Source: Bacillus pumilus (lineage in GTDB: Bacteria; Bacillota; Bacilli; Bacillales; Bacillaceae). From it: DNA of 64,000 bases. The stretch's first letter is position 1. Every line of letters starts with the position of its first letter. The DNA is taken from the NCBI RefSeq assembly GCF_003431975.1, contig NZ_CP027116.1, positions 558,001 to 622,000 of the forward strand, read 5' to 3'. A program made the position numbers and the translations under genes. The notes under the pieces are model-generated. The model made no database searches. It saw only the letters and a program-made list of their open reading frames with translations, and had not been told where the DNA came from. Shown here in pieces: positions 16,409-23,763 of this stretch.

Positions 16409-16960
16409 TCAGGAGCTTGGCCGCTGCCTGCCCATCACAACAGTATCGTAATAAAGCCCATCTGCCAGACGTTTATCATTTTTTAATACACCTTCAATCA
16501 GAAAGCCATGGCGCTCATATAGCAAAATGGCTTTTTGGTTGGTTTCTAGCACGAGAAGTGACATTTTCTGAATGCCTTGCTCGTCAGCCCAGTCAATAGA
16601 AGCGGCTAAAAGCTCTTTACCAATGTGATAGCCCCATGCATCCTTTTGTATGGCAATACCAAATGTCACTTTGTGAGCAGAGCGTTTGAGTGAATGTCCC
16701 TCACATCTTGAAAAACCGACAATCTCTCCATCAATTTCAGCGACCAAAAATAAATGCCTACTTTGCTTGGCATCCTCTTGAATCAAAACTTCAAAATCTT
16801 TTTCATGAAGAAAGGCTTCGCCTGGTTCACGGTCTAAATATTCTGTTTCACCATCAATTTTCAGTCTGAGCGCTGATAACTGCTTGGCATCGCCAATTGC
16901 AGCAGACCGAATACGATAGGTCAAGTCACGAACGGTGAATATGTTTTCAGAGATAATCAT
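16409..16960 (-). CDS. GNAT-family N-acetyltransferase
   Basis: 183 residues. An N-terminal extension precedes the GNAT core: Y-R-I-R-S-A-A-I-G-D-A-K-Q-L, F-L-V-A-E-I-D-G-E-I-V-G-F, V-T-F-G-I-A-I-Q-K-D-A-W-G-Y-H-I-G (acetyl-CoA loop) and L-L-Y-E-R-H-G-F. The arrangement of the core is like that of small-molecule or protein N-acetyltransferases in Bacillus; the substrate is unknown. It ends four bases from the convergent lysE-type gene with no terminator in between, so the transcripts probably overlap. Confidence 0.8.
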   Translation of the reverse strand: MIISENIFTVRDLTYRIRSAAIGDAKQLSALRLKIDGETEYLDREPGEAFLHEKDFEVLIQEDAKQSRHLFLVAEIDGEIVGFSRCEGHSLKRSAHKVTFGIAIQKDAWGYHIGKELLAASIDWADEQGIQKMSLLVLETNQKAILLYERHGFLIEGVLKNDKRLADGLYYDTVVMGRQRPSS

Positions 16961-17014
16961 AGAACACCAACCTTTCTTTCCATTATGTCTATCATACCTG
17001 AAACGTGTACATAG

Positions 17015-17087
17015 CAGGTGAAAGCTTTTAAGTCTGTCTTATAGATCATTATTTTTTAATCCAGCTGACCCTGGCTGGATTTTCATG
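17015..17087. repeat. Left copy of direct repeat flanking lysR-AKR
   Basis: 73 bases that recur at 19158-19229 with about seven differences, one of them a single-base gap. The repeat starts with what are the last codons of the aldo-keto reductase gene in the right copy and contains the hairpin ATCCAGC / GCTGGAT. In this left copy the hairpin follows no plus-strand gene. Confidence 0.85.
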
Positions 17088-17976
17088 ATTTAGATTGAGA
17101 ACTTAAATAGGCTTCTCTCACAACTGTTAAAAAGTGGTCAGCGACGGTTGATGTTTCATCTTGTCTCCATGAAACATATAAATTTACTTTTGGTGTAGTT
17201 TCTTGGATTTTTCTATAAACAACCCCTGAACGTTTTACGCTTTCTACTGAGGATGGAACCACAGAGATTCCGATTCCTGCAGCAACTAAATTCACAATCG
17301 TATGCATTTGAATAGCTTCCTGAACTACGTTTAAACTTATGCTATTTTCCAAAAAGTAGCTGATAATTAAATCATAAAAAGCTGCACCTAGATGACGTGG
17401 GAACATGATAAATGGTTCATTGGCTAATAAATGAATTGGAACTTTGGGAAATGAAGCTAAAGGATGATTTTCTGGCAAAACCAAGCTTAATGATTCCTCA
17501 CAACAAATTTCTGAGGTAAGTATCTTATTATTTTGGTTAGAACGAATAAATCCTATTTGAATTTCTTTCTTATATAGTGCTTTTAACTGCTGTTCTGTAG
17601 CCATTTCACATAAGACAAGATGGATGTTAGGGAAACTTTCTCGAAACCTTTTAATAATATCAATCACAATATCAGTAGAATCAACGAAACCGATCGTTAA
17701 ATGACCTATTTTTCCGTCATCTGCAAGCTGTGTTGCTTTAATCGTTCTATCTACTTGAAGAAGCGTACGGCGGGCTTCTTCTAAAAATACTCTCCCAGAA
17801 TCTGAAAGTTCAACCTGTCTTCTTGTTCTATGAAAAAGCGTTACACCTAACTCTTCTTCTAATTTACGAATTTCTTGACTTAATGGAGGCTGTGCCATTT
17901 TAAGACGTTCAGCTGCCCGGCTAAAATTTAGTTCTTCAGCAACCATGATAAAATAACGTATTTGTCTCAGATCCAT
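17083..17976 (-). CDS. LysR-family transcriptional regulator
   Basis: 297 residues, the family's usual length. Winged helix-turn-helix at 1-60 (L-R-Q-I-R-Y-F-I-M-V-A-E-E-L-N-F-S-R-A-A-E-R-L, Q-P-P-L-S-Q-E-I-R-K-L-E-E-E-L-G-V-T-L-F). A two-lobe effector-binding domain follows (about 90-295), in the style of BenM/CatM-like regulators. It is divergent from the aldo-keto reductase with 199 bases between them, so it very likely controls it. The direct repeat overlaps its stop codon by five bases. Confidence 0.85.
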   Translation of the reverse strand: MDLRQIRYFIMVAEELNFSRAAERLKMAQPPLSQEIRKLEEELGVTLFHRTRRQVELSDSGRVFLEEARRTLLQVDRTIKATQLADDGKIGHLTIGFVDSTDIVIDIIKRFRESFPNIHLVLCEMATEQQLKALYKKEIQIGFIRSNQNNKILTSEICCEESLSLVLPENHPLASFPKVPIHLLANEPFIMFPRHLGAAFYDLIISYFLENSISLNVVQEAIQMHTIVNLVAAGIGISVVPSSVESVKRSGVVYRKIQETTPKVNLYVSWRQDETSTVADHFLTVVREAYLSSQSKS

Positions 17977-18175
17977 TTTTTATGCCCCCTATAAATTTCA
18001 ACCTTGCTTATTGTGTAATTGATTATGAAGAATTGTTATTAAACAGTTTTGCGCTTTTTTAATGGAAATATTTTTAATTATATAAAATATATATATATTT
18101 ATCTGAATATATATATTATACATATTAATACCCTCTTTTTATAATGAAAGTATTCTTTCAAAGGAGGACATTGTT
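17977..18175. promoter_or_regulatory. AT-rich divergent promoter region, lysR / aldo-keto reductase
   Basis: Two arms of alternating AT (about 18078-18100 and 18105-18120) flank a TTTATCTG core and form an imperfect inverted repeat, the likely LysR site. AAAGGAGGA before 18176 is the reductase ribosome binding site. The extreme AT content makes promoter boxes ambiguous. Confidence 0.4.
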
Positions 18176-19165
18176 ATGGAGTATAGTAAACTTGGAAATA
18201 GTGGATTAACAATTAGTAAACTCGCATACGGAAATTGGATTAATCATGGTGGTAAGATAAATGAAGAAACTGCCCATGATTGTGTGAAAGCTGCTCTTGA
18301 TGTTGGTATTACGACGTTTGATACTGCTGATGTTTATTCAGACACCAAGGCTGAAGAGATACTAGGCAGGTCTTTAAAAGGGATCCGGCGGGAGAGCATT
18401 GAACTATGTACAAAAGTATGTCATCCAACCGGTACTGGGAAAAACGATAGAGGATTATCACGCAAGCATATTTTGGAAAACTGTCATGCCTCTTTGCGGC
18501 GTTTACAAACGGATTATATTGATATTTACTATGCACACAGGTTTGATCCAACTACACCTCTGGAAGAAACGATGTTAGCTTTCGCAGATCTAGTAAGACA
18601 GGGGAAAGTGAACTATATTGGTGTAAGTGAGTGGACAGCAGAACAAATTACTCGAGGGGCAGCGCTTGCACGAGAGTTAAATGTCCCCCTAATTGCCAGT
18701 CAACCTCAATACTCCATGTTATGGAGAATCATTGAAAGCGATGTAATACCGGCCTGTCAGCGTGAAGGACTTGGCCAGGTAGTATGGTCGCCTTTGGCCC
18801 AAGGAATCCTTACTGGAAAGTATCTCCCAGGAAAATCACTTCCGACTAATTCGCGTGCTAACTCACCTGCTGGAAAACCTTTTTTTAAAAACCTTGCTCA
18901 ACGCTGGATGAATAATAATACCTTAGAGGCGATCCAAAAACTTAAGCCCATCGCACAAGAGGTTGATCTTACTCTCGCTCAGCTTGCGATAGCATGGGTA
19001 CTGCAAAATCAGAACGTTTCTGCAGCAATTATCGGTGCATCTAGTCCAGAACAGGTGAGGGAGAATGCTTTAGCATCTGAGGTGAAAATTGAAACTGAGA
19101 TGATGAATCAGATTGATGAAATTCTAGGTGATCTGGTTGAGTACGATCAGAGTAAAACAGGTTAA
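18176..19165 (+). CDS. Aldo-keto reductase (YghZ / Kv-beta-like)
   Basis: 329 residues, a complete TIM-barrel AKR. The catalytic tetrad is visible: D49, Y54, K80 and H121 (F-D-T-A-D-V-Y, L-C-T-K-V, Y-Y-A-H-R-F-D-P). The C-terminal NADPH site appears as A-A-I-I-G-A-S-S-P-E-Q-V-R-E-N. The sequence is close to the Kv-beta/YghZ group, which reduces aldehydes such as methylglyoxal. Divergent from a LysR regulator. The two genes form a unit bracketed by 72-73-bp direct repeats, suggesting they were gained or once duplicated together. Confidence 0.88.
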   Translation: MEYSKLGNSGLTISKLAYGNWINHGGKINEETAHDCVKAALDVGITTFDTADVYSDTKAEEILGRSLKGIRRESIELCTKVCHPTGTGKNDRGLSRKHILENCHASLRRLQTDYIDIYYAHRFDPTTPLEETMLAFADLVRQGKVNYIGVSEWTAEQITRGAALARELNVPLIASQPQYSMLWRIIESDVIPACQREGLGQVVWSPLAQGILTGKYLPGKSLPTNSRANSPAGKPFFKNLAQRWMNNNTLEAIQKLKPIAQEVDLTLAQLAIAWVLQNQNVSAAIIGASSPEQVRENALASEVKIETEMMNQIDEILGDLVEYDQSKTG

Positions 19166-19248
19166 AGCTTTTAAGTCTATCTTATAGATCATTATTTTTA
19201 ATCCAGCCGACCTTGGCTGGATTTTCTTGTTGCTGTAGTTTCTTGGAT
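19158..19248. repeat. Right copy of direct repeat plus lysR fragment
   Basis: 19158-19229 repeats 17015-17087. Two bases later, TGCTGTAGTTTCTTGGAT (19231-19248) matches 17191-17208 inside the lysR coding region in 17 of 18 positions. So this side carries the flank plus a piece of lysR with about 100 bases between them deleted, the relic of a second tandem unit. The hairpin ATCCAGC / GCTGGAT here also serves as reductase terminator. Confidence 0.75.
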
Positions 19249-19261
19249 CGCACACTCAGAT

Positions 19262-19286
19262 GTTTTGTATCTGTCAAAAAGGCTAA
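19262..19286 (+). promoter_or_regulatory. Possible sigma-B promoter of the csbD-like gene
   Basis: GTTTTG (19262-19267), a 13-base spacer and GGCTAA (19281-19286) resemble the sigma-B consensus GTTTAA / GGGTAT with mismatches in both boxes. CsbD-family genes are commonly part of the general stress regulon, which supports the reading. Confidence 0.45.
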
Positions 19287-19317
19287 ATGAATAACATCAA
19301 ACGTGGAGGTGGAACAA

Positions 19318-19503
19318 ATGAGTGAAGAAAAAGGACATATGGATAAAGCAAAAGGAAAAACAAATCAAGTCAAAGGCCAATTGAAAGAGAAGCTTGGCGA
19401 AGCAACAGATCATCAAAATCTGAAAGCAGAAGGAAAAAAGGATCAAGCCAAAGGTAAGCTTCAAGATAAAAAAGGGGATTTGAAAAATCACCTGAACGAG
19501 TAA
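19318..19503 (+). CDS. CsbD-family general stress protein
   Basis: 61 residues from the ATG at 19318, behind GGAGGTGG. Extremely hydrophilic and lysine-rich, with repeated K-A-K-G-K / Q-V-K-G-Q-L-K-E / Q-A-K-G-K-L-Q-D-K-K-G-D units, the hallmark of CsbD proteins. No catalytic function is known; these small proteins are abundant during stress and stationary phase and controlled by sigma-B in B. subtilis. Monocistronic. Confidence 0.85.
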   Translation: MSEEKGHMDKAKGKTNQVKGQLKEKLGEATDHQNLKAEGKKDQAKGKLQDKKGDLKNHLNE

Positions 19504-19651
19504 ATCCGAAAACACGGCACTGCTTTATGTCTCCATCATGACATGTCTTTCATCAATAAAATGAATAGATGTGTGAAAAGAATTGATTATACGCGCTCGC
19601 TATCATCATGTAGACTTAAAATAGAAGACATGATCAAGGGGGATGGATGAG

Positions 19652-20314
19652 ATGAAGCAAGTGTGGGAGAAAGTTGACGAGTATATCACAGACAAGTTGA
19701 TTCCTAAAGATGATGTTTTGGAGCAAGCTCTTACTCATAATAAGCAAGCAGGCCTGCCAGAAATTGATGTGTCACCCGCTCAAGGGAAAATGCTTTATTT
19801 ATTAGCAAAAACTAAGAATGCAAAGCGCATTCTAGAGATCGGGACACTCGGTGGATACAGTACCATTTGGTTGGCGCGTGCTCTTGAAGAGGATGGGGAA
19901 CTCATCACATTAGAGGCTGTCAGCCACCATGTACAGATTGCGCAGCAAAACATCAGCAGAGCGGGCTTATCGGAACGAGTGAGCATTTTGCAAGGAAAGG
20001 CATTGGATACGCTATCTCAGTTAAAGGAGAGGGCTGTACTTCCATTCGATTTGATTTTCATTGATGCAGATAAACCGAACAACCCGAATTATCTAAAGTG
20101 GGCGTTACACTTCTCGAAAAAGGGAACAGTCATTATTGCAGACAATGTCGTCAGAAATGGAGCAGTCCTTCATGATTCTGATGGGGATGAGCGAGTGCAA
20201 GGAACTCGTGAATTTTTCAATTTACTCAAACAAGAGTCAAGAATAGAGGCTACAGCCATTCAAACTGTTGGTGAAAAGGGTTACGATGGATTTGTATACG
20301 GAATTGTAAAATGA
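19652..20314 (+). CDS. SAM-dependent O-methyltransferase (class I, COMT-like)
   Basis: 220 residues from the ATG at 19652; AAGGGGG stands nine bases before it, whereas the ATG at 19643 touches that site. SAM-binding motif I is I-L-E-I-G-T-L-G-G-Y-S-T, and the metal-binding acidic motif is F-D-L-I-F-I-D-A-D-K with I-I-A-D-N-V-V-R-N-G further on. This is the catechol-O-methyltransferase-like group that includes B. subtilis YrrM. The acceptor is unknown. Own terminator directly behind. Confidence 0.85.
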   Translation: MKQVWEKVDEYITDKLIPKDDVLEQALTHNKQAGLPEIDVSPAQGKMLYLLAKTKNAKRILEIGTLGGYSTIWLARALEEDGELITLEAVSHHVQIAQQNISRAGLSERVSILQGKALDTLSQLKERAVLPFDLIFIDADKPNNPNYLKWALHFSKKGTVIIADNVVRNGAVLHDSDGDERVQGTREFFNLLKQESRIEATAIQTVGEKGYDGFVYGIVK

Positions 20315-20317
20315 AAC

Positions 20318-20347
20318 AAAGCTTAACCACATGCGGTTAAGCTTTTT
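20318..20347 (+). terminator. Terminator, methyltransferase / azlD
   Basis: AAAGCTTAACC (20318-20328) pairs with GGTTAAGCTTT (20335-20345), with a T-rich tail toward the plus side. Convergent genes on both sides. Confidence 0.85.
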
Positions 20348-20350
20348 CTT

Positions 20351-20671
20351 TTAGAAAAACCATCTGGCTGTGCCCATCAGCATGACGCCTACAAGAACAG
20401 TAAGTGACAAGCTTTTTGTCCAAACAGCGATTACGACGGTCGGAACCAAGACAGCAAGGTACATCCAGTGAACGGTGACGCCTGCTGTAGTATGTATGAA
20501 GAGATGCTCTGCAATTAATGCTGTAAAGATACAAATAGGAATAAACGATAACCACTTAAGGACCACTTCAGGCAGCTCAATACTTCGTACAAATAAAAAT
20601 GGAACGACTCTTGGAATGATGGTCACAATCATACAGCCGACAATCAGCCATATCATAAAACTACTGATCAT
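20351..20671 (-). CDS. azlD: AzlD-family branched-chain amino-acid exporter subunit
   Basis: 106 residues with four hydrophobic segments and the family opening M-I-W-L-I-V-G-C-M-I-V-T-I-I-P-R-V-V-P-F. AzlD is the small partner of AzlC; together they export branched-chain amino acids, as known from azaleucine resistance in B. subtilis. The start codon overlaps the azlC stop by four bases. Whether this is the ortholog of the B. subtilis azlCD pair or a paralog cannot be told; the B. subtilis azlB context is absent here. Confidence 0.8.
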   Translation of the reverse strand: MISSFMIWLIVGCMIVTIIPRVVPFLFVRSIELPEVVLKWLSFIPICIFTALIAEHLFIHTTAGVTVHWMYLAVLVPTVVIAVWTKSLSLTVLVGVMLMGTARWFF

Positions 20672-21393
20672 TTATCTGTCACCACCCCAATCGTTGCGAC
20701 AATCATGGTGGCTAACAGAACGGCCACGTGTGAAGGAACAAAATGAAGCAGAACAAACATCGCAACGATCATATACAAAACAAGAGACAAACGATGGGTT
20801 AACTTATTTTTAGGTATAGTTTGCAAAGAAAGAACGAGCAGCGCAGCAAACATAGCGGACAGGGCAAAATCAAGGCCAAGTGCTTCAGGATTTGAAATCC
20901 AATGTCCAAAAATGCCGCCAAGCGTACAGGCAGCAATCCAGCACAAATAAGCCGTTATGTTCAGCCCGTGCATCCACCGGTTATTCAGTTTTCCATGCTG
21001 CGCTAATTTATTCATCGCTACACCAAATGATTCATCAGTCAGCAAGAGACCGAATCCAATATTTTGTTTCACAGAGTAGCGTGTAAAATGAGGAGCCAGC
21101 GTCAGGCTGAGTAATAAATGACGCAGATTCACAATAAATGTAGTGAGAATAATAGCGGAAAGGGGACTTCCCGTGACAAGCAGTGCACAGATAATAAACT
21201 GTGAAGCACCTGCGTAAATAAAGATTGATAGAAGCGCAATGTCCCATATGCTTAACTGTGCGCTAATCCCAACAATTCCAAATGCAAACCCAATACTCAT
21301 ATAACCAAGCAGAGTTGGCACACAATCCTTTATTCCCTCGAGAAATGGTTCGTGTTCTGCTCCGGGAATATGTTTTCTAGCTTCAATATCCAA
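20668..21393 (-). CDS. azlC: AzlC-family branched-chain amino-acid exporter subunit
   Basis: 241 residues, starting with TTG behind AAGGAG. Several membrane helices with family stretches G-Y-M-S-I-G-F-A-F-G-I-V, I-Y-A-G-A-S-Q-F-I-I, N-L-R-H-L-L-L-S and L-L-T-D-E-S-F-G-V. Forms the exporter with AzlD, encoded directly downstream and coupled by ATGA. Divergent from the EamA exporter gene; the region between holds that gene's leader. Confidence 0.85.
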   Translation of the reverse strand: MDIEARKHIPGAEHEPFLEGIKDCVPTLLGYMSIGFAFGIVGISAQLSIWDIALLSIFIYAGASQFIICALLVTGSPLSAIILTTFIVNLRHLLLSLTLAPHFTRYSVKQNIGFGLLLTDESFGVAMNKLAQHGKLNNRWMHGLNITAYLCWIAACTLGGIFGHWISNPEALGLDFALSAMFAALLVLSLQTIPKNKLTHRLSLVLYMIVAMFVLLHFVPSHVAVLLATMIVATIGVVTDK

Positions 21394-21512
21394 CGACCTC
21401 TACTCCTTTTCCGCCTGACCATCTATAGTTTTACTTACTATATGAAAACGAATTCAGCATGTCAATAGCCGTTTCACTTCTATGTATATGAAGAAAAAAG
21501 AGACAAAAAGGA

Positions 21513-21541
21513 TTGCAGTTAACCAGAATTTGTTATAAAGT
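21513..21541 (+). promoter_or_regulatory. Candidate promoter of the leader-EamA transcript
   Basis: TTGCAG (21513-21518), 17 bases, TAAAGT (21536-21541). The overlapping TATAAA (21534-21539) would have a 15-base spacer. Either places the start about 20-25 bases before the leader peptide ORF. Confidence 0.5.
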
Positions 21542-21573
21542 ATCAGAAAATAAAAATAATTGGAGTGACGACA

Positions 21574-21627
21574 ATGCTGTGGAAACCTTTGTTTGAACAT
21601 GATGTACCAAATCCCCTCCGTCCATAA
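21574..21627 (+). CDS. 17-aa leader peptide
   Basis: A short ORF, M-L-W-K-P-L-F-E-H-D-V-P-N-P-L-R-P, with its own GGAG (21562-21565) eight bases upstream. Four prolines are present, three in the last six codons. The last codons (CCC CTC CGT) are segment 1 of the switch described for 21614-21682. The peptide has no recognisable family; the role inferred is ribosome stalling, as in erm and cat leaders. Confidence 0.65.
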   Translation: MLWKPLFEHDVPNPLRP

Positions 21628-21682
21628 CGGAGAGTGATCTCCGTTTGTGGATATCGGAATCAAACTATCCAGTAACGGAGGG
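21614..21682 (+). promoter_or_regulatory. Candidate translational attenuator (four-segment RNA switch)
   Basis: Segments: 1 CCCTCCGT (21614-21621), 2 AACGGAGA (21626-21633), 3 TCTCCGTT (21638-21645), 4 AACGGAGGG (21674-21682). Segments 2 and 3 form an 8-bp stem capped by a GTGA tetraloop. Pairing 1:2 (CTCCGT/ACGGAG) and 3:4 (CTCCGTT/AACGGAG), or alternatively 1:4 (8 bp), hides the GGAGGG Shine-Dalgarno (21677-21682) of the transporter gene. If a ribosome covers segment 1, 2:3 forms and segment 4 is freed. No T-run follows any hairpin, so control would be of translation rather than transcription. The logic is that of ermC-type leaders. Confidence 0.7.
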
Positions 21683-21687
21683 AAAAG

Positions 21688-22563
21688 ATGAACGAAAAAT
21701 ATATAGGTGCCCTTTACCTCGCAATCGCTGCAAGTATTTGGGGCGGCATGTACGTTGTTGTCAAAGTAACAGTAGCGGTTGTCCCGCCACTTGAGCTCGT
21801 TTGGATGAGATATGCTATAGCAGGAGTCGTTTTGGTGCTCACCATTTGGCGCTTGGGCTATTCCTTTCGATTAGATAAAAAAGATATCCCGCTTATTGTG
21901 GGGATTGGGTTGATCGGAAACGTTCTGTCCATCGTGACACAGGAAATCGGGACGATGTATACGTCTGCACAAATGGGGGCCGTTATCACATCTGCAACAC
22001 CCGCTTTTATGGTGCTGTTCGCTTTCTTTCTATTAAAAGAAGCCATGACTGTTAGAAAGTGTGCATCCATCCTTCTTGCTACAGCAGGTGTATTGCTCAT
22101 GATTGGACCAGTCGAAGTGGAAACAGATGAATTTGTGGGCGGCCTCTCATTGGTCATCGCTGCTTTAACATGGGCGCTTATGTCTGTTTTGCTGAAACGT
22201 GTGCCAGGGAAGTATCCTCAGGTCGTGACCACCACATATGCGATCATCATTGCATTTATTATCTTAACGCCGCCTGTCTTATTTCGTTTACCTCACTTAG
22301 ATGTGGAGCAAATGGCAAGGCCAGAGATTTGGGGTGGTATTCTATATTTAGGCATCATCTCAACAGCGCTAGCATTCTTTTTGTGGAATAGAGGGCTTCA
22401 ATTAATGGATGCTTCAAGCGGCGGTCTGTTCTTCTTCTTTCAACCAATCGTAGGTACAGTTCTTGGCTGGCTGCTTTTGGGAGAAGAATTGGGACTACGC
22501 TCATTCATTGGCATTCTATGTATTTTTGCAGGTGTCTATACTGTGCTGCGTCAAAAGGAATAA
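21688..22563 (+). CDS. EamA/DMT-family membrane exporter
   Basis: 291 residues with ten predicted helices in two EamA repeats (about 8-138 and 150-288). Marks are A-A-S-I-W-G-G-M-Y-V-V-V-K, A-Q-M-G-A-V-I-T-S-A-T-P-A-F-M-V-L and, in the second half, T-A-L-A-F-F-L-W-N-R-G-L-Q with F-F-F-Q-P-I-V-G-T. DMT transporters move amino acids, metabolites or drugs outward; the substrate is not predictable. GGAGGG lies five bases before the ATG but is buried in the leader structure. If the leader is a stall-dependent switch, an antibiotic or amino-acid signal would be the natural inducer, but that is inference. Confidence 0.85.
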   Translation: MNEKYIGALYLAIAASIWGGMYVVVKVTVAVVPPLELVWMRYAIAGVVLVLTIWRLGYSFRLDKKDIPLIVGIGLIGNVLSIVTQEIGTMYTSAQMGAVITSATPAFMVLFAFFLLKEAMTVRKCASILLATAGVLLMIGPVEVETDEFVGGLSLVIAALTWALMSVLLKRVPGKYPQVVTTTYAIIIAFIILTPPVLFRLPHLDVEQMARPEIWGGILYLGIISTALAFFLWNRGLQLMDASSGGLFFFFQPIVGTVLGWLLLGEELGLRSFIGILCIFAGVYTVLRQKE

Positions 22564-22568
22564 GAGGA

Positions 22569-22598
22569 GATGTCCCTTGCAAAAGGGGCATCTTCTTT
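22569..22598 (+). terminator. Terminator after the EamA gene
   Basis: GATGTCCC (22569-22576) pairs with GGGGCATC (22585-22592) with one G-U pair, followed by a short T-rich tail. Confidence 0.65.
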
Positions 22599-22644
22599 AT
22601 AATAGGTAGGTTTCAGAGATTGAGAGAGGATGGAGGGAAACAGG

Positions 22645-23697
22645 ATGATTCAATTTCCACAATTACAAAAGGGACAAACAATTGGCGTTACAGCACCTTC
22701 CTCAGGTGTACAGCCATCTTTGCATGACATGTTTCAGCTCTCATGCGAACGAATGAAAAAAAGAGGCTATGATGTCATATGTGGAGAGACGGTATGGCAG
22801 CAGGAGAAGGCAAAATCAGCCCCTGCCATAGAACGAGCAAACGAGCTTCAGTACATGATGACATGCGATGAGATTGATCACATCATCCCGCCATGGGGAG
22901 GGCAGCTGCTCATGGAAGTGTTAGAGCATCTTGATTTCTCATCAATGCAAAAAAAGTGGATTCTTGGTTACTCAGATACGAGTGCACTTCTTTTGGCATT
23001 TACATTAAAAACAGGGATAGCCACTGCGCATGGGCCGAACCTAGTAGATCTTCAGGGAGAAGAGCTTGATCAAACGACTGTCATGTGGGAAGAAGTACTT
23101 TCAACAAAAGGAGAAATGGACATCAGCCAATTTTCTTCATCTATGTATCAAAAGGAATGGCAGTATGACAATCCGATTGAACATGTTTTTCATTTAACAG
23201 AACCAACTGCATGGCAAACGGTTGATCAACAAGAAAAGATGGTAAAGGGGAGACTGATGGGCGGCTGTATTGATGTCATACGCCACCTAGCGGGGACGCC
23301 TTTTGGAGATGTCAAAGCTTTTCAGGACAATTTCATAAAAGGTGAACCGATTCTCTGGTACTTCGAAAACTGCGAGTTAAATGCTGCAAGCGTGAAGAGA
23401 TCGCTTGTTCAATTAAAACTAGCAGGATGGTTTGATCACTGTTCAGGTATTATGTTTGGGCGAAGTGCAGTAGATGTGCCTGTGGAAGGGTACCAGTATC
23501 AGGATGTATATGAAGAATTACAAAAGGAATTACAAATCCCCATTTTTTACGATATAGATTGTGGGCATGTCCCGCCGCAAATGACGCTGATTAATGGGGC
23601 ATATGCAGAAGTACAGTTGCAGCCACAAGGCAAAGCGGTCCTGAAGCAAACATTTTTGTCTTCTTTTCAGCGTGATAGAAAACCTTTGCAGCCCTGA
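22645..23697 (+). CDS. S66-family peptidase (LD-carboxypeptidase / MccF-like)
   Basis: 350 residues from the ATG at 22645, seven bases after GGAGGG. S66 features are I-G-V-T-A-P-S-S-G near the N-terminus, the nucleophile region L-G-Y-S-D-T-S-A-L-L (Ser about 110), the linker P-F-G-D-V and the late D-I-D-C-G-H-V-P-P-Q with the catalytic His. Family members cleave L,D-peptide bonds in recycled muropeptides or, like MccF, inactivate peptidyl-nucleotide antibiotics. The sequence reads more like the MccF branch, but this is a judgement by eye. Likely cytoplasmic, no signal peptide. Confidence 0.8.
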   Translation: MIQFPQLQKGQTIGVTAPSSGVQPSLHDMFQLSCERMKKRGYDVICGETVWQQEKAKSAPAIERANELQYMMTCDEIDHIIPPWGGQLLMEVLEHLDFSSMQKKWILGYSDTSALLLAFTLKTGIATAHGPNLVDLQGEELDQTTVMWEEVLSTKGEMDISQFSSSMYQKEWQYDNPIEHVFHLTEPTAWQTVDQQEKMVKGRLMGGCIDVIRHLAGTPFGDVKAFQDNFIKGEPILWYFENCELNAASVKRSLVQLKLAGWFDHCSGIMFGRSAVDVPVEGYQYQDVYEELQKELQIPIFYDIDCGHVPPQMTLINGAYAEVQLQPQGKAVLKQTFLSSFQRDRKPLQP

Positions 23698-23727
23698 CAA
23701 CAAAGAATGCGAGGGTTTGTCTACACG

Positions 23728-23757
23728 ATGAAGGAAAGGGAGAACCCTTTCCTTCAT
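23728..23757. terminator. Hairpin between convergent S66 and gltP genes
   Basis: A perfect 13-bp stem ATGAAGGAAAGGG / CCCTTTCCTTCAT with an AGAA loop. No T-run on either strand, so it is probably a shared stop or RNA-stabilising element rather than a classic intrinsic terminator. Confidence 0.55.
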
Positions 23758-23763
23758 ATAACA

